Source of the DNA: Euptelea pleiosperma
Taxonomy: Eukaryota > Streptophyta > Magnoliopsida > Ranunculales > Eupteleaceae
Length of the DNA stretch: 64,000 nt
Direction: 5' to 3'
Assembly: GCA_035048495.1 (NCBI GenBank)
Contig: CM068548.1
Span: forward strand, 7,863,464 to 7,927,463
The notes beneath the pieces were generated by a model, which was not told the DNA's origin, ran no database searches, and saw only the letters and a program-made list of their open reading frames with translations. Numbering within the stretch: position 1 is the stretch's first letter; the number at the start of each line of letters is the position of its first letter. This document shows positions 57,492 through 64,000 of the stretch, in pieces. The translations under genes were made by a program, and so were the position numbers.

Positions 57492-57877
57492 CATTTTGGA
57501 TGCAATCGATGCGGAGGTCTCTCATGGCCATACATAGATCATTTTTTTGGGCCCACTATGCGCATGAATGTTAAGCCCACCATTGGTGGATACATGTACC
57601 AAGAGTCAGCTTGATTGATAATGTCTTGCAGTTGGATTAAGTATCCAAAAAATATGCAAAAAAAATGTGCTTGAATCCAACGGCAAGAAACAATCCTTAA
57701 AAAGTGCTAAAATCTATGCCTAGAGAAAACCAATCAAACTGATTTTTGGTATATATATCAATCAATGGGTGGGCTAAACATCCATGGGGTTAGCTAGCCC
57801 AAAAAATGAGAAATGTAAAGCCAGGAGAGCCCTCTACATCAACTGCATACAAAATCTATGCATCTAAAATTTTCCCA
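57492..57877. mobile_element. MITE-B copy
   Basis: GATGCAATCGATGCGGAGG at the left, TCTATGCATCTAAAATTTTC at the right, with GAATGTTAAGCCCACC and GGTGGGCTAAACATCCATGG inside. Confidence 0.65.
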
Positions 57878-59519
57878 TTATAGAATTATAAAAAGAAACT
57901 CTCAAAGGCGTGTTGATCACATTTTTCACTTTTTTTTTTTCATAGGAGGCCCTTCACTCTCCCCCGTCTTAAGTTTTAACATAAAAAATAAAAAAAGCAA
58001 AGTAGGAACAATTATTTCCCATGACCAGATCTCCTAAAATCTCTCCCAAAATGGTTTTCACTGTCTCAGAACCGTTCCCCTTTCCTCAGTGTTTTAGTGA
58101 GGAGCCAATCATTCATGGATCAGTGAATCCAAAAAGAGTGTGACACGTGGCCTTTTTATGCACCCACAGCTCCATAAGAAAAAGTCGGCCAGGGTAAATT
58201 TTTCCAACAAGGAGCATGATTTATACGTCATGTTTGGCCAATTAGAACTAGGGGTCTGCCAGGCAAGGACTGAGGCGAGCCACGCCTGGCTGACGGGTTG
58301 GGCTAGTAGGCTGGACTGGCAGGTCAGGCCTAATTTATGAAAAAAAAAAAAAAAAAAAAAATCTGCTGTTAGATGAGATTGCGGTCTGATAGTTGAATTA
58401 TTAACTTTGGTGTATCTTTAGCATGCACGCATCTTGCTTTCTTGTGTAACTTGGGCTGGATTTGTTTACTTCACATTCAATGTGTGAGTTTTTTGACAAA
58501 ATACACCCATCTTGATTTGTGAAAGAGTAAAGTTGCGCATTTTTTAATGTGAAGCATTTGGATGAAAAATTATACATGTATCGAGTTTGACGAACAATAT
58601 TCTAAAAACAGACATGAGTCTCACTTGTGTGCTCCCAAAGTATATCAAGTTGATCACACATACTAGGTAGGCTCCACCCAATCAATATCTGTTAGTACGT
58701 GGATCCTACATATCCATGTGAGCCATCATGTATCATATCAATAATATATCAAGTAGATTTTATATGACATATGACTACATGAGCCTCACGTGTCATGTAA
58801 TCCACCACCAAGTGGATCCTAGCTACATGTTAAGTGGACCACCACATACTAGGTGTTAGTACATCAATGTCTTAAGTGTTATGTGGGCCCTACATGTATG
58901 GTCCAAAGATCATTTGGGTCACATGTGCCATGTAGGTTAACATGTCGAGTGATCAGAATATCAAGTAGATTGACCCACATGCATGGTAGGTAGGATCCCA
59001 CTTGCCACGAGTCAGTGTATTAAGGTCTAACATGATGTGATACATTCCGTGCACACTGAATAAGCATTGGTACACATTAATGAATGTGTACATGTGTACA
59101 TCTTGGACGTGCGAGCCGTGAATGTGTGCAACATGGTTCAACCAAACTAACACTTGAAAATTGATGAAGTTGCACACGTTTGCATCAATGAGTACATGGC
59201 GGCTGTAAACAAATGCACCTCGGTCACACCTAACATGCCAAAATAACCAAAGTTGCATCACACGGTGACTTGCGCCTTGATTTCTTAATAAACAAACGTT
59301 GGCCTAAAACTGCGTGGTTCACATGGCCAACCACTACTTGAATAATCGAGATATCTTAAAAAAGAAAAGGAAAGATAATATCTTTATTTTCTTTGGGTAA
59401 ACCTCTTTTTTTTTTCTTTTTTTAATTATAAACGGGAAAAATATAATATCCGGTATGGGGACGGCAGTGTCACCATCATCACTAGTGGCTGTCCCTAGGT
59501 TCAGATCGCCTAAGGCCCC
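57878..59519. other. Intergenic, no gene recognised
   Basis: An A-run at 58339-58361 could be a retroelement tail. From 58600 to 59000 there are loosely repeated CATGTG/TCAAGTGGAT words. No supported ORF. Confidence 0.45.
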
Positions 59520-59812
59520 TGTGGGGGAAAAATATCTGATCTAACCCACACAATCTTCGAGGTCAGACGATTCGGATTTTGGTGATGATCGGACGACTCT
59601 GATGCTCCAGGATGGAACTGCTTTCTCTTCTGCGAAGGATAGGATGATCTCCAGATGAGATTTGGTTGTACCTGTTGACAAGGCTCCGACGCTCAAGTCA
59701 GCTTGGGAAATGTAACAGGTTTTAGGAAATAGTAAAAGATTTCAGAGTTTAAGCTATCTGGATCTGGAGAGCAAGATCCTTTTCTCAGTTCTGAAGGTCT
59801 TGTATTTATAGC

Positions 59813-59820
59813 CTTGGAAC
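59813..59820 (-). promoter_or_regulatory. Candidate LTR TATA box
   Basis: TATAAATA in GGCTATAAATACAAG on the - strand, in the expected place for an LTR promoter. Confidence 0.5.
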
Positions 59821-60227
59821 TGGCGTGACTCACCTTCCACGTGTCTAGTCATTATCAGTCAATGATGACTCAGATAGATTCTGTTATAAAACAGAATCTG
59901 TCGGTTTAAACTTTGATTTTCTTGATTCAGTTATACCTGAACTAACTGAAATAATACTGAGGTGGCATCCTCCGTGTCAGGTGTTCAGATAAGGTGATGT
60001 CGAATCCGTGATAATTCAACTAGCTGCCACGTGGCAAATATTCATTAGTTAAGAAATCGATGGTATTCAGAATACTTACCTCGTATGTAAGAGATCATGC
60101 CACGTAAGTCATTTGACATTATCTGGCTTTGACGGGATGATATTGAAATAGATCCCGTCAAGCAAGTCTGATGACCTTGTCGGGATAAATGCATCCAGCC
60201 AATAATTTGACCTTGCCGAGAGGATGT

Positions 60228-60545
60228 CCCGGGATGAGATGTTCAGAGTTCCCGGGAATCTATACTTTGAGTTGCCAGGATGAGTTCCCGGGATGACATA
60301 TTTGGAGTTTCCGGGATGATATACCTGAGTTGCCAAGATGAGTTCCCGGGATGACATGTTTGGAATTCCCGGGATGATATACTTGAATTGCCAGGATGAG
60401 TTCCCGGGATGACATGTTTGGAATTCCCGGGATTATATACTTGAATTGCCAGGATGAGTTCCCGGGATGACATGTTTGGAGTTCCCGGGATGATATACTT
60501 GAGTTTTCCCGGGAAGAGAACCTTGAGTTCCTGGGATGAGATTGT
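60228..60545. repeat. 58-bp tandem array in LTR U3
   Basis: About five units; the word TGAGTTCCCGGGATGACAT recurs at 60281, 60339, 60397 and 60455, exactly 58 bases apart. Each unit has two CCCGGG-type palindromes. The array edges are degenerate. Long frames read on the - strand across it are a by-product of the 58-bp period. Confidence 0.9.
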
Positions 60546-60875
60546 AGAAGATCCCGTCTATCCACTTGATCTCGGTGGGATGAGACTCATCAATATGTCG
60601 GGCAAGATTGAATACTTCCCGGCATATTAAAGGCTGAGACGCTAATATTCTCTGTCAGCATCACTTCCATGTGTCGATAAAACAATCCTGACACGTGGCA
60701 TTTCCAAGTAATGGAAATCGAGCGACACGATTGGCAGTTTATTGCTCTTGATGATGATTCCAGCGCATTAACTCTCGCGTGCTGTCGTCTAACACGCGTC
60801 GTGTATTTGAAACCGCACGTGCTAAGCCAGAGATACGTGTCCAATTTTGACTAGCTGGAAAATACGGCACCCACA

Positions 60876-60889
60876 TCGCCCCCCTTTTT
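60876..60889 (-). promoter_or_regulatory. Polypurine tract
   Basis: On the - strand AAAAAGGGGGGCGA directly precedes TGTGGG of the LTR, the position of the plus-strand primer in retrotransposons. One C interrupts the purines. Confidence 0.55.
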
Positions 60890-61211
60890 GAGAAGATCGA
60901 TAACTGACCGTCGTATCTTCTGAAAAAGATCTTGGCCATCCACGTTTCATATCTGTTTCTTAGCTGTTGGATCATGAAATAACCAATCGATCACTTTCCT
61001 CCGCATTTAATATTGTGCTTACTGTTTGCTGTATTCATGATACGTGTCCGTAGCAACGTGCTGCCCAATGTACGTTGTCGAATGGAATGATTGATGGGTA
61101 CAGTATTCGAGGGAATAGGTAACCGAACCGTCGAGTAACCAATCTTTTGAGTTTTGGCGCCCGAGATTTGATATAGCCAAACTGCTGGTTTGATATAACC
61201 AGATCTTTGCC

Positions 61212-61219
61212 TATAAAAG
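61212..61219 (+). promoter_or_regulatory. TATA box of the antisense gene
   Basis: TATAAAAG, 194 bases above the chosen ATG, followed by a CT-rich leader. It faces away from the LTR. Confidence 0.55.
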
Positions 61220-61405
61220 GTTTATTCACCGCTTTCTTTCATTTCTTCGCCCTGGTCCGTGCTCTGCAATACTTCAAGCTCCAAGCTCAAGCTGTTCTTC
61301 ACCTGTAGCTCCTCTGTTCGCTGCTTCCAGACTGTAACGGTACTTTTCTCTCATCTGCCATCCCCTCTCGTATACTTTCATTTTCTTCTTCATCTTCTTC
61401 TTCAA

Positions 61406-64000
61406 ATGGCTAGGGGTAAAAGGGTTCTTGAAGATACCGAAGAAATGGTTCCCAGAGAACCAGTAGAAACCAGTGTTGATGTAGAGGAGCAATTATCCTC
61501 TGATTCGTTGGATAGAGAAGTAGATGTATATAGGGAGGAACCAATAATTCCTCAAGTCATCGTCAGGGTCCCAACTTATGGGAATGACCCTTATATTGTA
61601 GGTTTGAGAAAAGAATTTGCCATTCCTTCTTCTGTTTTTGTTAATATCGGTTCTCGTCATGGGGAAAATACCAACCCTGGCGAGATAAGTATCACTCGGC
61701 TTCAATTGAAGTTCGGGTTAACCCTACCTCTGACTCCTTTAGTGAGGGAAGTCCTCTGGTTCTACGACCGGGCTCCCGGCCAGATGCACGGAAATTTCTG
61801 GCGTCTGATGAATAGGATAGAGTATTTCAACTCTACGAGTAAATACCAGATTGGTCTCTCCGAGATCGATTATCTGTACATTTTGAGGAGATGCCCAGAC
61901 TCCTTCGATACCGATATGTTCTGGTCGGTAGCTGCCCGGAATAAAAATCAGAAGATAGTTGAGAGCCTGCCCGATAGTCATAAGGGATGGCACTCTGATC
62001 CTCTGCTGGTGACTGGATCTTGGGAATTTGACGAGCGTGTGGAGGGGAGCTCCAGCAGCCATAGAGTCCGCACAAGCTTTAACTTGTCGGGTAAGCTCCT
62101 CTTTATATCCCGTCAATCTCCTTTAGATTCAGTTAATCAGTCTATTGATCAATTTCCTCTCTTCTCTGCTGTAGACTATATCAGACGTCCCTGGAAATAT
62201 CCTCAGGATATAGAGGACAAGGTCAAATATATCTTGAGGAAAATCCCCAAGGTAGTAAAGCAATGGTCCCTGGCGGGGCTAATTGACAAAAATAAAAGAT
62301 CCTCAGCTCCCACTCCTGTCATCTCACGGGACCTGCGGATAACGGCTCCCGACTATTCGCGTAAGCGTCCTGCTGTGGAGATTACTGCAAGGGATGAAGT
62401 GTCTCGGGAAGAGGAGGATATAAGTCCCGACATCCCCTTAATAAAGAGACCTCGCCAAACTCATAGCACGCCAGTCCATGTAAATCCCCCAACAAGTCGG
62501 GTCACGGCTGCTCCTTACCCCGTGGCCGAATTCTTCAGACATCCAGATGGTCGACAAGAACCTCTGAATGATTTTGCCCGGGAACTTGTCCGGTTGGAAG
62601 AGGCAGAGGTATATTCTTCTATAGCTGATGTCTAACTCATATTCTTATGTGATCATCTAACCTGTTACCTCCTATGCAGATGGAGGGTAGAATGGCCGAG
62701 ATGAGGAAGGATACCTTTGCTGTCCCAACTTTAGTGCCAAGGAAGAAAAGAAAACTGATGAAGGGACTAGCTCCTGAGTTAGAGGCATCACTGACTCGGG
62801 AGGGTATCGTAACTACTGCGGTGGCTGGTGGTTCCTCATCAACTCAACCTTCCGAGGCCCCAGATTCTCCTGCGGTAGCTGCCATACCTTCTGCTTCTCC
62901 TTCGATCGCCACTATGCGATCTCCTCCTGGATTCCTTTCGTCTCCAGAGTTTCAACCAATATCTACCCCTCCATCAACCTCTCGTCCAACAGACACTGCC
63001 GGGCCCAGTCATTCAATTGGTGAGCACATTCGTTCTCCTTCATTCCCGTCTGGTACAGTATTTGATTTAATTGATACATGGGTTACACTGAAAGAATTGT
63101 GGCGACAAGATAACCCCATTGCAGGTCTACGGGATTTCGATGGCGTAGAACCATACATCATGAATGCTGGTTGCTTGCCTAATGGGCAGCCCATCTCGGA
63201 GCAAAGCTCCATTGCTGACGCTGGGGTGGCTGCGACGTTGATCGAACGAATCTGTCTTCCACGGGACAGGTTGCGTTATATTGACATGCCTTCCCCAAAA
63301 GTTCCCTGTGAAGTTCTCAGTCGTTCCCTCCTGGAGGTAAGAAAAAAATTTTTTTTTTTTTTTTTTTTTATTTTTTTTTTTTTATTTTTTTTATTTTTTT
63401 TATTTTTTATTTTGTTGTACTGCTTTCTCTGATGAATTCTTCCAATATATTCTAACAGTTCCTTCTGTCTGCAGAGCATCCATGCCTACGTAGGTCTGAG
63501 GGATTATCTTGGTGATCTCCTCCAAAATTATACTGCCCTTGTCGAAAAATCAAGTGCATCTGAAGCTAAACTTCAACTGGCCGAGGAGCAAATTCAGGCA
63601 GCCACTCTCTCTGCCGAAGTTTCAAAGACCAAGGCTGAAATGGAGAGAAAATTGGCTCTTGAAGCTCTTGCTTCAAAGAAAAAAGCTGAAGATAACTTGA
63701 TTAAAGTCAAGGCGGAGTATGCAAAATTCAAGGAGGGAGCCAGTCGCCTGCAAAAAGATCTGGAAAAGATGACCGTTGAGAGGGATGAAACCAAACAGGC
63801 ATCTGATGCCCTTCAACAAGAATCTTACGACAAGGGATACCGGGAAGGCTTCGCCAAATGTGAAGCCATGATGGAAGAAGAAGGAGATGAAGATCCTGTT
63901 GACAATATAGTTCAGCCTGAACCACTTGTCGGGACAATAATTTCAACAGAAGTTACCCGAGAACCATCTCCAACCATCCCGGCACCTGAAGTTGTTCCAG
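61406..64000 (+). CDS. Retrotransposon antisense ORF: gypsy-type Transposase_28-like protein (partial)
   Basis: Three exons with GT-AG junctions, all phase 0: 61406-62608, 62680-63336, and 63475 to the window edge, still open (about 795 codons seen). The frame is open upstream to ATG 61259, but 61406 (CAAATGGC) lies after a CT-rich leader and gives an acidic start. Residues about 60-180 contain FGLTLPLTPLVREVLWFYDRAPGQ-like text (shown in part), a pattern of the plant 'putative gypsy type transposon' (Transposase_28) proteins. A Ser/Pro-rich linker follows in exon 2. Exon 3 is Glu/Lys/Ala-rich with a strong coiled-coil look (KAEMERKLALEALASKKKAE). The second intron has a long T-run. It lies divergent to an LTR and PPT on the - strand. 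Its molecular role is unknown; the domain name does not prove transposase activity. Confidence 0.7.

Larger units (their letters stand above)
59520..60875 (-). mobile_element. 3' LTR of a Ty3/gypsy-type element (- orientation)
   Basis: On the - strand it begins TGTGGGTGCCGTATTTT (60875) and ends AGATATTTTTCCCCCACA (59520), giving TGTGGG/CCCACA termini over 1356 bp. A TATA box TATAAATA (- strand, 59820-59813) has about 290 bases of R-U5 after it. A purine-rich tract lies immediately before the TG end. The U3 part contains a 58-bp tandem array. The other LTR, and so the TSD, is outside the window. Confidence 0.65.

Noticed and set aside
60228..60545. CRISPR-like array
   Set aside because: The units are contiguous without unique spacers and lie in a plant LTR.
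60109..60565. Repeat-containing proteins on the - strand
   Set aside because: Three open frames all come from the 58-bp period (not a multiple of three) of the LTR array; no independent support.
61259..61405. 49-residue N-terminal extension of the right-end ORF
   Set aside because: The region is a CT-rich leader only 40 bases after the TATA box; ATG 61406 has a better context. It cannot be fully excluded.
63276..63479. Lys/Asn-rich - strand frame
   Set aside because: Produced by the long T-run in intron 2 of the right-end antisense gene.

Overview
This window is nuclear DNA from a flowering plant. Genes have GT-AG introns with plant-type signals, the protein families are plant ones (plant-type acid phosphatases, an LRX-family cell-wall LRR protein, a plant PTPMT1-like phosphatase), and almost everything between and inside the genes is plant transposon debris. 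Multi-kilobase introns stuffed with small DNA transposons fit a large-intron lineage such as magnoliids or early-diverging eudicots; the species cannot be fixed from the sequence alone.

Genes, left to right: (1) + strand acid phosphatase, three exons spread over 7197-12709; (2) - strand LRX-like leucine-rich repeat protein, one exon, 15831-17126; (3) + strand PTPMT1-like dual-specificity phosphatase, six exons, about 33.9-40.06 kb, with an apparent one-base frameshift near its N terminus; (4) and (5) two closely related, compact - strand acid phosphatases at 45278-46231 and 52701-53642, a recent duplicate pair that are also paralogues of gene 1; (6) a + strand transposon-type ORF entering the right edge (61406 onward).

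The three acid phosphatases share exactly the same exon phases and the same lengths for exons 2 and 3 (210 and 178 bp), so this is an old local family cluster. Gene 1 has introns of 3.4 and 1.3 kb filled with transposons; genes 4 and 5 have introns of 68-97 bp.

Transposons: many MITE families with visible terminal inverted repeats (TIRs), several dated by target-site duplications (TSDs). In this annotation MITE-A is the commonest family (internal motif GATGTTTGGCC, edges CCACGTGGCTCAT, 9-bp TSD where visible, Mutator-like). MITE-B has ends with TTTTAGATGCRGAGG. MITE-D carries TTTTGGCGTACCCAC. MITE-E ends with TCTAGAGCTACACC. Family I ends with GGGTCGGGCTC. The 'AACGG elements' have bodies made of reiterated AACGG/CCGTT and 8-bp TSDs. 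There are also Helitron-like tandem arrays, a solo LTR with a perfect TSD (13986-14791), a SINE with a 17-bp TSD, LINE remnants, and one CACTA end.

The right end (59520-64000) looks like one end of a large Ty3/gypsy element lying on the - strand: a 1356-bp LTR, an adjacent polypurine tract, then a divergently promoted antisense gene on the + strand with a gypsy-type Transposase_28-like protein and a coiled coil. This architecture matches Tat-lineage elements and is the most system-like structure in the window.
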